Part shown: piece after piece, positions 1 through 7,498 of the stretch
Numbering within the stretch: position 1 is the first letter of the stretch
How the letters are laid out: each line of letters opens with the position of its first letter
Assembly: GCA_011322445.1 (NCBI GenBank)
Contig: DRMV01000047.1
Coordinates: 59,495-123,494, forward strand
Source of the DNA: Chloroflexota bacterium
GTDB taxonomy: Bacteria; Chloroflexota; Anaerolineae; Anaerolineales; DRMV01
Reading direction: 5' to 3'
DNA length: 64,000 bases
Translations under genes and position numbers: made by a program
The notes under the pieces: model-generated
Database searches by the model: none
The model's input: the letters and a program-made list of their open reading frames with translations, nothing else
Told to the model about the DNA's origin: nothing

Positions 1-391
1 CGGTGTTGGGGTAGGTGGTGATGACAGCCCGGAAGGCGTCGAGGGCGGTCGCGTAATGGCGAGCGTAAAGGTCAGCGCGCCCCAAACCGAGTTGCGCGGC
101 GGCCAGCACGGCAGGGTCGGCGCTTTGGGCCTGGGCTTGCTGGAAGGCGGCCCGCGCGGTATCCCAATCGCCTTCGAAAAGCGCCCGCTGGCCGTTGGTC
201 AGCCAGCCGGAGGGCTGCGGCGTGGGCGTCGGCGTGGGCGTGGGGGTAACGGTGGGCGTGGGCGAAGGGGAAGGCGTGAAAGTAGGGGAAGGCGTGGGCG
301 TGGCCCAAAGCCCGGCAGGCGCGGGCAAACTGCATGCCAGTAGCACGAAGAAAAGCAGGAAGAAAAGGAAGGTCAACCGGGAAGAGCGCAT
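1..391 (-). CDS. Lipoprotein with TPR-like repeats, N-terminal 130 residues (truncated by window edge)
   Basis: Reading from an ATG at 391 leftwards gives an open frame that runs off the window. The first 20 residues are a hydrophobic signal peptide ending in a lipobox (VLLAC), so this should be a lipoprotein matured by the Lsp encoded nearby. A Thr/Pro linker (residues about 30-55) follows. After it comes an Ala-rich helical segment of tetratricopeptide character (NGQRALFEGDWDTARAAF, then LGLGRADLYARHYATALDAF). Function is unknown; such TPR lipoproteins in this phylum may continue into a lytic transglycosylase, but that part lies outside the window. No clear Shine-Dalgarno sequence precedes the ATG; an octanucleotide repeat array starts 14 bases upstream. 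Confidence 0.75.
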   Translation of the reverse strand, partial: MRSSRLTFLFFLLFFVLLACSLPAPAGLWATPTPSPTFTPSPSPTPTVTPTPTPTPTPQPSGWLTNGQRALFEGDWDTARAAFQQAQAQSADPAVLAAAQLGLGRADLYARHYATALDAFRAVITTYPNT

Positions 392-404
392 GGGAGGGGA
401 AGCC

Positions 405-476
405 GAGTAGTCGGGTGGTCGCTTGGTCAGGTAGTCAGGTGGTCGCTTGGTCGGATAGGGGGGCGGCGGGGCGATA
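405..476. repeat. Degenerate octanucleotide tandem array
   Basis: Nine consecutive 8-bp units: GAGTAGTC, GGGTGGTC, GCTTGGTC, AGGTAGTC, AGGTGGTC, GCTTGGTC, then three decayed G-rich units. It fills the gap between the TPR lipoprotein and the pseudouridine synthase. Related arrays are at 1981-2020 and, inverted, 53946-53985. Confidence 0.7.
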
Positions 477-483
477 GGGGGCG

Positions 484-1434
484 TCAATTTTTCTGCGGGC
501 GGTTTGCTTGCCTCAATGCTGCCAGCACATCTTGCATATCCTCTGGCAGGGGGGCGGCGAAGGTGCGGGGGGCGGTTTCGCCGGGGAGGGTGATGGTCAG
601 GCTGTAAGCGTGCAGGGCGTGGCGGGTGATGGGCAGCGAGGAACGACGGCGGCCATAGAGCGGGTCGGCTACCACCGGGCAGCCGAGGAAGGCCAGATGG
701 ACGCGGATCTGGTGGGTGCGGCCGGTGAGGGGATGGGCTTCGATGAGCGTGTGGTGGGGGAAGGCTTCGAGGGTGCGATATTCGGTCACCGCGGGGCGGC
801 CTTTGCCCGGCGGGACGACTTTCATCCGTTTGCGGTGGGCGGGGTCACGGTCGATGGGGGCTTCGATGCGGCCTGTGGGCGTGGGAGGCGCGCCGTCTAC
901 CAGCGCGAGGTAGACTTTGTGGGTGGTGCGGGCTTTGAACTGCGCTTGCAGGAACTGGTGGGCGGCGTCGTTCTTTGCCAGAATGATGACGCCCGAGGTG
1001 TCTTTGTCCAGGCGATGGACGATGCCGGGGCGGTGTTCGCCACCCACGCCCAGCATTTCGGGCGCATGCGCCAGCGCGGCGTGCACCAAGGTGCCGCTGC
1101 TGTGGCCGGGCGAGGGGTGGACGACCATCCCCGCGGGCTTGTTAACGACCAGTACATCGTCGTTCTCGAAGAGCACGTCCAGCGGGATGGCTTCCGGCAC
1201 TAAGGTGGTGGGCAAAATCGGGGGAATGGCAACGGTGATGGTGGCTGGGGCTTCCAGGGCAAAGCCGGTTTTGGTGACCGTCTCCCCGTTCACCGTCACG
1301 CGGCCTTCTTTGATCCATGCTTGAATGCGGCTGCGGGAATAGGTGCCTTCCAGCGCCGCGGTGAGGAATTTGTCGAGCCGTTGGGGGTGGTCGCCGGCAA
1401 AGGGGAAGGCGACCGTGCGGGCGGTTTCAGGCAT
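484..1434 (-). CDS. rluD: RluA/RluD-family 23S rRNA pseudouridine synthase
   Basis: The enzyme isomerises specific uridines of rRNA to pseudouridine. An S4 RNA-binding domain is at the N-terminus (RLDKFL ... SRIQAWIKEGRVTVNG) and the catalytic domain carries HRLDKDTSG with the catalytic Asp, plus the later GRTHQIRVHL motif. I chose the ATG at 1434, giving 316 residues. It overlaps the lspA stop by 8 bases (ATGCCTGA), a normal translational coupling arrangement. An in-frame ATG at 1479 would add 15 Pro/His/Lys-rich residues that look like lspA-overlap sequence. The lspA-rlu pairing is common in bacteria. The exact target (RluD versus RluC type) cannot be decided from sequence alone, so the symbol is tentative. 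Confidence 0.9.
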   Translation of the reverse strand: MPETARTVAFPFAGDHPQRLDKFLTAALEGTYSRSRIQAWIKEGRVTVNGETVTKTGFALEAPATITVAIPPILPTTLVPEAIPLDVLFENDDVLVVNKPAGMVVHPSPGHSSGTLVHAALAHAPEMLGVGGEHRPGIVHRLDKDTSGVIILAKNDAAHQFLQAQFKARTTHKVYLALVDGAPPTPTGRIEAPIDRDPAHRKRMKVVPPGKGRPAVTEYRTLEAFPHHTLIEAHPLTGRTHQIRVHLAFLGCPVVADPLYGRRRSSLPITRHALHAYSLTITLPGETAPRTFAAPLPEDMQDVLAALRQANRPQKN

Positions 1435-1966
1435 GGGGTGTTTCTTCGGGCGCGGGTGAGGTTTCGGCGTCGGGTGCATGAGGGGGCGTTTCGGGGGCAG
1501 GCTCGTCGTCGGCGAACAATTCGCCCAGCAGCAGGAAGGCCACGCTCAGGCTGATGGCGGCATCGGCAAGGTTGAACACCGGGAAGCGCCCCACCGCGAT
1601 GAAATCGGTGACGTAGCCGTGGCGCAGGCGGTCGAGCAGGTTACCCAGGGCGCCGCCCCATTGAATGGCCATGCCCCAGCGCAGCCACCAGCCACTGCGG
1701 GCAATGGCCGGGAAGGCCAGCAGCACCCCCAGGGCGTACACCACGCCCAGCGCCAGCAGCACCGGCCCCCAGGCCTGGCCGAGGCCGAAGGCCATGCCGC
1801 TGTTGTGCCAGTTGGTGATGTGCAGCCACGGCAGCGCGGCGAAAGGCGTGGTCTGCCGCGCGAAGGGAATGTGTGCTTCGATCCAGGCTTTGGCAGTTTG
1901 GTCGGCGAGCAGCACGCCGCCGCCGATTAGAAAAAGGAAGCCATAGGCTTTGAGGGTTTTCAGCAT
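1427..1966 (-). CDS. lspA: Prolipoprotein signal peptidase (signal peptidase II)
   Basis: An inner-membrane aspartyl protease of 179 residues that removes the signal peptide from lipidated prolipoproteins. Four hydrophobic segments are visible. The family motifs are present: NSGMAFG near residue 55, GNLLDR with the first catalytic Asp and VFNLADAAIS with the second. The C-terminal 25 residues are an acidic Pro/Glu-rich tail beyond the usual end of the family. It overlaps the downstream pseudouridine synthase, so the two are cotranscribed. Several substrates are encoded in this window (the lipoproteins at 391, 21860 and 24436). Confidence 0.95.
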   Translation of the reverse strand: MLKTLKAYGFLFLIGGGVLLADQTAKAWIEAHIPFARQTTPFAALPWLHITNWHNSGMAFGLGQAWGPVLLALGVVYALGVLLAFPAIARSGWWLRWGMAIQWGGALGNLLDRLRHGYVTDFIAVGRFPVFNLADAAISLSVAFLLLGELFADDEPAPETPPHAPDAETSPAPEETPHA

Positions 1967-1980
1967 GAATGCTCCGAAAA

Positions 1981-2020
1981 GTCGTCGCGTGGCGATTTGG
2001 TCGCGTTGTTGTCTGGTCGC
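1981..2020. repeat. Short degenerate octanucleotide array
   Basis: Five 8-bp units (GTCGTCGC, GTGGCGAT, TTGGTCGC, GTTGTTGT, CTGGTCGC) lie just upstream of lspA. The same units appear inverted at 53946-53985. Confidence 0.55.
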
Positions 2021-2032
2021 GGCCGGGCAGGC

Positions 2033-2512
2033 TTACGGCCAGCAGGCTTCCATTGTACCGCGAGTTGCGGTGAAGACCGCGTTTTGCAGCGCCGCCAGGG
2101 AGGGAAACCCCACCAGGTGGGCGGGGCAACCCGCGCGGCAATCGGAAGCGCCGAAACCGGGAAGGGGAATGAAAGCCCCGGGGGAAGCAGCCAGGGACTG
2201 AGCCCAGCGGCATTCCCAGGGGGTGGGAGGGTCGGTGGCCGTCGTCCACCCCCAGGCGAGAGGCGCAGCCTCTACGCGGAGGAAGTCAATATGCCAGCGG
2301 CGGCGCGGGCTGCCGCGCAAGTGCCTTCCCAGGCGGGCGCGCACACCGCCGGGGCCGTGGGCGCTGCCGGTGTAAACGTAATACCCTTGGGGGAAAAGGG
2401 CTGCTCCCAACCGGCCGATGCGCACGCGGGTGGAGTGGGGCAGGGCCAAAGCCAGCCAATAGGCGCCCGGCAGCGCGGGGAGGGCTTCGGGGGATGAACA
2501 GGTGGGCGGCAT
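2033..2512 (-). CDS. DUF123 protein (GIY-YIG-like fold)
   Basis: 159 residues, matching the DUF123 family often fused or adjacent to endonuclease III. Visible motifs are GYYVYTGSAHGPGG (the GIY-YIG-like segment) followed by RLGRHLR, the WHIDFL strand, and the C-terminal pair GFGASDC ... CPAHLVGF with conserved Cys and His. The biochemical role of the family is not established; a nuclease-like or metal-binding role is inferred from the fold. I take the ATG at 2512. The apparent upstream extension to 2554 would overlap the promoter described at 2519-2547. No Shine-Dalgarno is present, which agrees with a leaderless mRNA. Confidence 0.8.
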   Translation of the reverse strand: MPPTCSSPEALPALPGAYWLALALPHSTRVRIGRLGAALFPQGYYVYTGSAHGPGGVRARLGRHLRGSPRRRWHIDFLRVEAAPLAWGWTTATDPPTPWECRWAQSLAASPGAFIPLPGFGASDCRAGCPAHLVGFPSLAALQNAVFTATRGTMEACWP

Positions 2513-2518
2513 GAGATA

Positions 2519-2547
2519 AGTATATCCGACGCTCAAACGGGTGACAA
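2519..2547 (-). promoter_or_regulatory. Sigma70-type promoter for the DUF123 gene
   Basis: On the minus strand TTGTCA (2542-2547) and TATACT (2519-2524) are separated by exactly 17 bases. The ATG at 2512 starts 6 bases after the -10 box, so transcription should begin at or next to the start codon (leaderless). The -35 box lies inside a perfect 14-bp palindrome GTGACAATTGTCAC (2541-2554), a possible operator. Confidence 0.7.
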
Positions 2548-2605
2548 TTGTCACTAACCATTGCTGGAGGGCAAGAGTATTATCTTAAAGTGACGTGAGA
2601 AGTGG

Positions 2606-2623
2606 TATACGCATAAGTGTATA
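2606..2623. promoter_or_regulatory. Candidate operator upstream of the ArsR gene
   Basis: An inverted repeat TATAC-N8-GTATA lies 18 bases before the ArsR start codon. AT-rich imperfect palindromes near the -10 region are typical of ArsR-family autoregulation. No convincing -35/-10 pair could be assigned here. Confidence 0.35.
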
Positions 2624-2641
2624 GGTAGATACTCCCAAAGG

Positions 2642-3010
2642 ATGGCTTTCATGCTCCCGCCCGAACAGCGAGAAGAATTTGCCCCGATGCAGGCCGAAAT
2701 TTGTGCGGCGTTAGCGCATCCGCAGCGCATTTTGATGCTGTGTGCGCTGGCCGAGCACCCTTACCATGTCAGCGGGTTGGCCGAGCATCTGGGCATCAGC
2801 CAGCCTGTGGCTTCCCGCCATTTGCGCACGTTGCGGGAACAGGGGCTGGTGTGTGCCACTCGCAAGGGGGCGATGGTGGAGTATCGCCTGGCAGACCCCA
2901 GGTTACTGGAGGCCTTGCGGGTCTTCCGTGAAGTTTTGCAAGAGCGCCTTGCCCGGCGCGCCAGTTTGCTGGAAGTCGCTGCTGCCGCAGAGCGCAGTCC
3001 GCAACCCTAA
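2642..3010 (+). CDS. ArsR-family winged-helix regulator, possibly thiol-sensing
   Basis: 122 residues with the compact ArsR fold: a helix with ALAHPQRILMLCAL, then the recognition helix segment LGISQPVASRHLRTLREQGL and a wing (CATRKGAMVEYRL). Three cysteines are visible, near residues 23, 36 and 71. None forms the metal-binding ELCVCDL box of classical ArsR. The gene is the first of a plus-strand series, 20 bases before the octaheme cytochrome, with YeeE/YedE genes further on. That context resembles BigR/SqrR-type repressors that sense persulfides through a Cys pair and control sulfur genes; this is an inference. An alternative start at 2651 is possible. Confidence 0.8.
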   Translation: MAFMLPPEQREEFAPMQAEICAALAHPQRILMLCALAEHPYHVSGLAEHLGISQPVASRHLRTLREQGLVCATRKGAMVEYRLADPRLLEALRVFREVLQERLARRASLLEVAAAAERSPQP

Positions 3011-3030
3011 CTTTCCAGAAGGAGAAGGCT

Positions 3031-4476
3031 ATGGACAAAAAACCAACATGGTTGCTGGGCCTGGTCGGCATTCTCCTGGTGGTCATTGTGCCTATTTGGG
3101 TGCTGTGGCCGAAACCCGCTCAACCCCAGGGTGATCCGTGGGCGCACCTCCCGAAATATCAGCCCCACGTGGACCACTCCGCCATCATCCAGGGGCCGTT
3201 TGAGACGGGGCAGGATGTCACCAAGACCTGTCTGGAATGTCACCCGAATGCTGCGAAGGATTTCATGCACACTTCTCACTGGCAATGGCTGAGTGAGAAG
3301 GCTTTCAACATCCCCGGCCACGACAAACCAATTCGGCTGGGGAAGTTGTATTCCTTCAACAACTTCTGCATCAACACAGAAGGCAACCAGCGGGTGTGCA
3401 TGACGTGCCACACGGGCTATGGGTGGACGGAGGAGGCTCCCACCGATTTCTCGAACCCCGACAACGTCGACTGCTTGATTTGCCATGCTGACCCCAGTAA
3501 GTATGGGCGCGGCGCCTACGGCAATCCGGCGGATGGGGTGGATCTGGTGGCGGCGGCCAAGAGCGTCCGGAACCCCACGCGCGCCAATTGTTTGACCTGC
3601 CATGCTTATGGCGGTGGCGGCGACAACGTCAAACATGGCGACATCAGCAGCGCGCTCTACCACCCTGACGCTGCCACAGACGTGCACATGGGTAAATACG
3701 ACTTCCAGTGCACCACCTGCCATCGCACTGAGCACCACGAAATCAAGGGCAAACTCATCAACTTGAACTACACCGTAGACCCGAAGGAACAGGTGCAGTG
3801 CACGGACTGCCACAGCAGCGCACCGCACAAAGACCCCCGCTTGAACGAGCATGTCAAGTCGGTGGCCTGCCAGGCGTGTCATGTGCCCGAAGTGGCTGAA
3901 AAGATTCCCACCAAGGTCTATTGGAACTGGGCGACTGCCGGCAAAGACCTGCCACAGAACCACTTCCATTACCTGAAGATCAAAGGCGACTTCCGCTATG
4001 TCAAGAACCTCATCCCGACCTACATCTGGTTCAACGGCAACGAAGCGGAGCGCTATGTGAAGGGCGACAAGATCGATCCCACCAAGATCACTTACATCAA
4101 CAAGCCCGCGGGCAGCATCAACGACCCCACGGCCAAGATCTTCCCCTTCAAGATCCACGTGACGATGCAGCCCTATGACAAGAAGTATATGTACCTGCTG
4201 GCCCCGTTGACGGCTGGTAAAGATGGCTTCTGGACCAACTTCAACTGGGATCAGGCCTTCAAACTGGCCGAACCGCACACCGGGCTGAAGTTCAGCGGTG
4301 AGTTTGGCTTCACGAAGACTTACATGTACTGGCCGTTGACCCACATGGTCAAGCCGAAAGAACAGGCGCTGCAATGCGTAGACTGCCATGGCCCCGAAGG
4401 GCGCCTGGACTGGCAGGCTTTGGGCTATCCGGGCGACCCGATGCAATGGGGTGGCCGCTTTGACACCAACCACTAA
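3031..4476 (+). CDS. otr: Octaheme c-type cytochrome, tetrathionate reductase family
   Basis: 481 residues with an N-terminal hydrophobic anchor (residues about 7-26) and eight CXXCH haem-binding motifs: CLECH (67-71), CMTCH (123-127), CLICH, CLTCH, CTTCH, CTDCH, CQACH and CVDCH (449-453). Length, haem number and spacing agree with the octahaem tetrathionate reductase (OTR) family of Shewanella, whose members reduce tetrathionate, nitrite or hydroxylamine in vitro. The protein should sit outside the cytoplasm, held by its uncleaved anchor. It is followed after 12 bases by the heptaheme-cytochrome b fusion, the likely quinone-linked electron partner. The true physiological substrate cannot be read from sequence; a sulfur oxyanion is suggested by the YeeE neighbours. 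Confidence 0.9.
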   Translation: MDKKPTWLLGLVGILLVVIVPIWVLWPKPAQPQGDPWAHLPKYQPHVDHSAIIQGPFETGQDVTKTCLECHPNAAKDFMHTSHWQWLSEKAFNIPGHDKPIRLGKLYSFNNFCINTEGNQRVCMTCHTGYGWTEEAPTDFSNPDNVDCLICHADPSKYGRGAYGNPADGVDLVAAAKSVRNPTRANCLTCHAYGGGGDNVKHGDISSALYHPDAATDVHMGKYDFQCTTCHRTEHHEIKGKLINLNYTVDPKEQVQCTDCHSSAPHKDPRLNEHVKSVACQACHVPEVAEKIPTKVYWNWATAGKDLPQNHFHYLKIKGDFRYVKNLIPTYIWFNGNEAERYVKGDKIDPTKITYINKPAGSINDPTAKIFPFKIHVTMQPYDKKYMYLLAPLTAGKDGFWTNFNWDQAFKLAEPHTGLKFSGEFGFTKTYMYWPLTHMVKPKEQALQCVDCHGPEGRLDWQALGYPGDPMQWGGRFDTNH

Positions 4477-4488
4477 GGGAGTGTAGCC

Positions 4489-6924
4489 ATGCAGCGGAAA
4501 TTTATCTCCTTGTTGCTCTTCACGGCTCTGGTCGCGGTCATGGCGGCAGGCATTGCCCTTGGAGTGCGGCAGGCATTGGCCGAGGGAGGCCCCACTCCCG
4601 AGGTGACGCCTTCTCCTATGCACCCCACCTATGCCTTGCTGGATGCCGACGGCAACCCCGTTGTCCAGAGCGGAAAGCCCGCTGACCTGACGAAAACCTG
4701 CGGGCAGTGTCACGATACGGCTTTCATTACTTCCCATGCAACGCACCAGAAAGCCGAGAAAATCGCTGGCTTTGAGGGCATGACGGCTTCCTGCTATCTC
4801 TGCCACAGCACGGCTCCCAATGGGGAAGCCCGCAAAGCCGCCCTTGCCAGCGGCGATAAGGCCTGGGCCGATAGCGCCGTGCTGCTGGGCTCGGGCATTC
4901 TGGAAAAGACTGCCGACGGCTGGAAGTGGAACCCCGATGCCTTCGAGGCCGATGGCACCCTCAAGTCCAAATACGTCAACCTGCATCAACCCACCAATGC
5001 CAACTGCGCCCAGTGCCACGGTGAAGTCCACACCGACGTCAAGACGCCGTTGGTGGTGGGCGACCTGGCCGACAACTGGGTGACCCTGACCACTGGCCAG
5101 GTGGTTTCCCCGCAGCGGATCTCGGCTTCGGGCATGAACATCGAAGGCAAGGAATCCATGCCGTTCGCGTGGGATGTCCATGCCGAGCGCGGCGTGCAAT
5201 GCGTGGACTGCCACAGCAGCGCCAATGCCCCGGCGGCGCGGCGTTACAGCGAATTGCCTTCGTATTTGACCTTTGACCCCCGGCACCCCGATGTGGGCGC
5301 TTACCTGAAGCAACCGAGCCATGTGTTGACCCAGGAAAGCTGCGAGTCGTGCCATGACCCGGTCGCAGCCCACAAGGATTGGCTGCCGTATCTCGACCTT
5401 CACTTGTCTAAAGTGGCGTGCGAGACCTGCCACATCCCGCAGATGCATGCCCCGGCGGCAGAGACGTTCGACAAGACGGTGATTTTGCCCGATGGCACCA
5501 CCCCCACGGTGTATCGCGGGGTCATGGCTTCCGACGAAGCCGCCCCGGGTGCCGATGCCAAAGAGCCGTTCACCGTGTCGCACAAGGTGGTGGGCTTCCA
5601 GCCGGTGTTGCTGAAGAACGCCGACGGCAAGGAAGCGCCCTATAACCTGGTGACCACCTTTGAATGGGTTTACAAGAAAGATGGGAAGGACGTCGAGGTC
5701 AGCATGGCTGACCTGAAGAAAGCCTGGATGCCGGATGGCAAGTATGCTGACGACATTGTGAAGGCTTTCGACGCCAATGGCGACGGCAAACTGACCGCCG
5801 ATGAACTTTCCCTCGACACGCAAGAGAAAGTCGATCTTATTGCCAAGCACCTGAGTGCGCTTGGCTTGAGCGACCCCCACATTGTGGGCGTGGTGAAACC
5901 TTACGCCATTCACCACGATGTGGTGCAGAGCGATTACGCTATCCAGGATTGTCGGGCGTGCCACGGGCCGAATTCCCGCATTGGGAAACCGATGGCGCTG
6001 GCGATCGCTGCACCCGCCGGTGTGACGCCGGTGCTCGAGACTTCCGAGGAAGTGAAGGATGCCGGCAAAGTGGTGGCAGAAAACGACGGGCTGTATTATG
6101 AGCCGGAGAAGGACGCTCAACTGTACGTCGCCGGCCGGGATAGCGTGCGCTGGATTGACATCCTGGGTGTGGTGGCTCTCATTGCCACGCTGCTGGGTGT
6201 GAGCGCTCACGGCGCGCTGCGGGCTTACTTTGCAAAGAAATACCCGCCCAAGCATCACGGCGCCGTCAAAGAGGCTTATCTCTACACGGCTGCTGAGCGC
6301 TTCTGGCACTGGCTGCAAATGGCGGCCATTTTGGGCCTGCTGTTCACGGGGTTGATCATTCACAATCCGGACCTCTTTGGTGGGTTCTCCTTCCGTGGGT
6401 TGGTGTTCACCCACACGGTGTTGGGCTGGATTTTGGTTATCAACTTCGTGTTTGCGGCTTATTATCACCTCAGCACGGGCTACATCAAGCAGTTCCTGCC
6501 CAAGCCGCAGGGCCTGTTTAGCCGGATCATCTTGCAGAGCAAGTTTTACTTGATGGGCATTTTCAAGGGCGAGCCGCATCCGTTCAAGAAGACGTTCTGG
6601 AACAAGCTCAACCCCTTGCAGCGCCTCTCGTACTTTGGTTTGTTGTTCGGGCTGCTCCCCATCCAGATGGTGACCGGTATGTGGATTTGGGCAGCGCGAG
6701 TGTGGCCGCAAGCAGCGACGGCGTTGGGTAGCACGACCATGTCGTGGGTCGTGGGCATTCATACCCTGGATGCCTGGCTCATCGGTGTGTTCGTCGTCGC
6801 TCACGTCTACCTCACCACGACCGGGCACACACCCTTCGCTTACATTGAAGCCATGATAACCGGCTGGGAAGAGGTGGAAGCGGATGAGGACGAGGCCCCC
6901 GCGCCTGAGGCCCCCAACGCCTAA
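4489..6924 (+). CDS. Heptaheme cytochrome c fused to a membrane cytochrome b domain
   Basis: 811 residues. A signal or anchor segment (residues about 5-30) is followed by seven CXXCH motifs: CGQCH (71-75), CYLCH, CAQCH, CVDCH, CESCH, CETCH and CRACH. An apparently complete EF-hand loop, DANGDGKLTADE, lies near residue 427 between the sixth and seventh haem. From about residue 557 there is a membrane module of five or so helices with conserved His residues (AAERFWHWLQM, HTVLGWILV, HTLDAWLIGVFVVAHVYL) typical of b-type cytochromes of the b561/formate dehydrogenase gamma group. The protein should carry electrons between quinone and the extracytoplasmic octaheme enzyme. The tail is acidic. It is cotranscribed with the octaheme gene and the YeeE genes. 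Confidence 0.88.
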   Translation: MQRKFISLLLFTALVAVMAAGIALGVRQALAEGGPTPEVTPSPMHPTYALLDADGNPVVQSGKPADLTKTCGQCHDTAFITSHATHQKAEKIAGFEGMTASCYLCHSTAPNGEARKAALASGDKAWADSAVLLGSGILEKTADGWKWNPDAFEADGTLKSKYVNLHQPTNANCAQCHGEVHTDVKTPLVVGDLADNWVTLTTGQVVSPQRISASGMNIEGKESMPFAWDVHAERGVQCVDCHSSANAPAARRYSELPSYLTFDPRHPDVGAYLKQPSHVLTQESCESCHDPVAAHKDWLPYLDLHLSKVACETCHIPQMHAPAAETFDKTVILPDGTTPTVYRGVMASDEAAPGADAKEPFTVSHKVVGFQPVLLKNADGKEAPYNLVTTFEWVYKKDGKDVEVSMADLKKAWMPDGKYADDIVKAFDANGDGKLTADELSLDTQEKVDLIAKHLSALGLSDPHIVGVVKPYAIHHDVVQSDYAIQDCRACHGPNSRIGKPMALAIAAPAGVTPVLETSEEVKDAGKVVAENDGLYYEPEKDAQLYVAGRDSVRWIDILGVVALIATLLGVSAHGALRAYFAKKYPPKHHGAVKEAYLYTAAERFWHWLQMAAILGLLFTGLIIHNPDLFGGFSFRGLVFTHTVLGWILVINFVFAAYYHLSTGYIKQFLPKPQGLFSRIILQSKFYLMGIFKGEPHPFKKTFWNKLNPLQRLSYFGLLFGLLPIQMVTGMWIWAARVWPQAATALGSTTMSWVVGIHTLDAWLIGVFVVAHVYLTTTGHTPFAYIEAMITGWEEVEADEDEAPAPEAPNA

Positions 6925-6936
6925 GGAGTGTTGACG

Positions 6937-7488
6937 ATGGCTGAAAAGAAATCGTGGTTTCAGAAACTGATTGACCGGCCGAGGAAGCCTTATGCTAACC
7001 CTTACGTGGGTGGCGTGCTGTTGGGCCTGAGTTTGTTCTTCTCGTTGCTCATCACGGCAAACGGCCTGGGCGCCTCGGCAATCTTTGCCCGCATGAATGG
7101 CTTTCTGGTCAACCTGGTTGCGCCCCATCATGTGGACCGCGTGCCGCAGTTGATCAAAGTGGCCGGTGGTACGAAGAATCCCTTCGACAACTGGATTACC
7201 TGGGAAGTCATTGGCCTCATTTTGGGCGCCTTTGCTTCTTCGGTGATCTTCGGACGCTTCAAGCCGGAAACCCCTCGCGGCCCGCATCTCTCTGAAAAGG
7301 GGCGCTGGGTGATGGCGTTCTTCGGCGGGATGATCTTCCTGTTTGGCGCCCGTATGGCTCGCGGGTGCACCTCCGGACAGGTGCTTTCCGGCGGTGCGAC
7401 CCTCTCCGCAGGCAGTTGGCTGATTGGCTTGGTGATGTTTGCCTTTGCCTTCGCCACCGCTGCCGTCGTGCGGAAACTGTGGAACTGA
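6937..7488 (+). CDS. YeeE/YedE-family sulfur transporter, first half
   Basis: 183 residues with four hydrophobic segments and the family signature ARGCTSGQVLSGGA (Cys at residue 144), known from thiosulfate transporter TsuA/YeeE, where conserved Cys residues line the pore. Full-length YeeE has two such repeats; this protein holds one, and the next gene holds the other, so the two probably form one pore as a heterodimer. I use the ATG at 6937, with AAGGAGTG 6 bases upstream; codons at 6928 and 6931 lie inside the Shine-Dalgarno. It starts 12 bases after the cytochrome fusion stop and belongs to the same operon. Confidence 0.85.
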   Translation: MAEKKSWFQKLIDRPRKPYANPYVGGVLLGLSLFFSLLITANGLGASAIFARMNGFLVNLVAPHHVDRVPQLIKVAGGTKNPFDNWITWEVIGLILGAFASSVIFGRFKPETPRGPHLSEKGRWVMAFFGGMIFLFGARMARGCTSGQVLSGGATLSAGSWLIGLVMFAFAFATAAVVRKLWN

Positions 7489-7498
7489 GGAGGAAATT

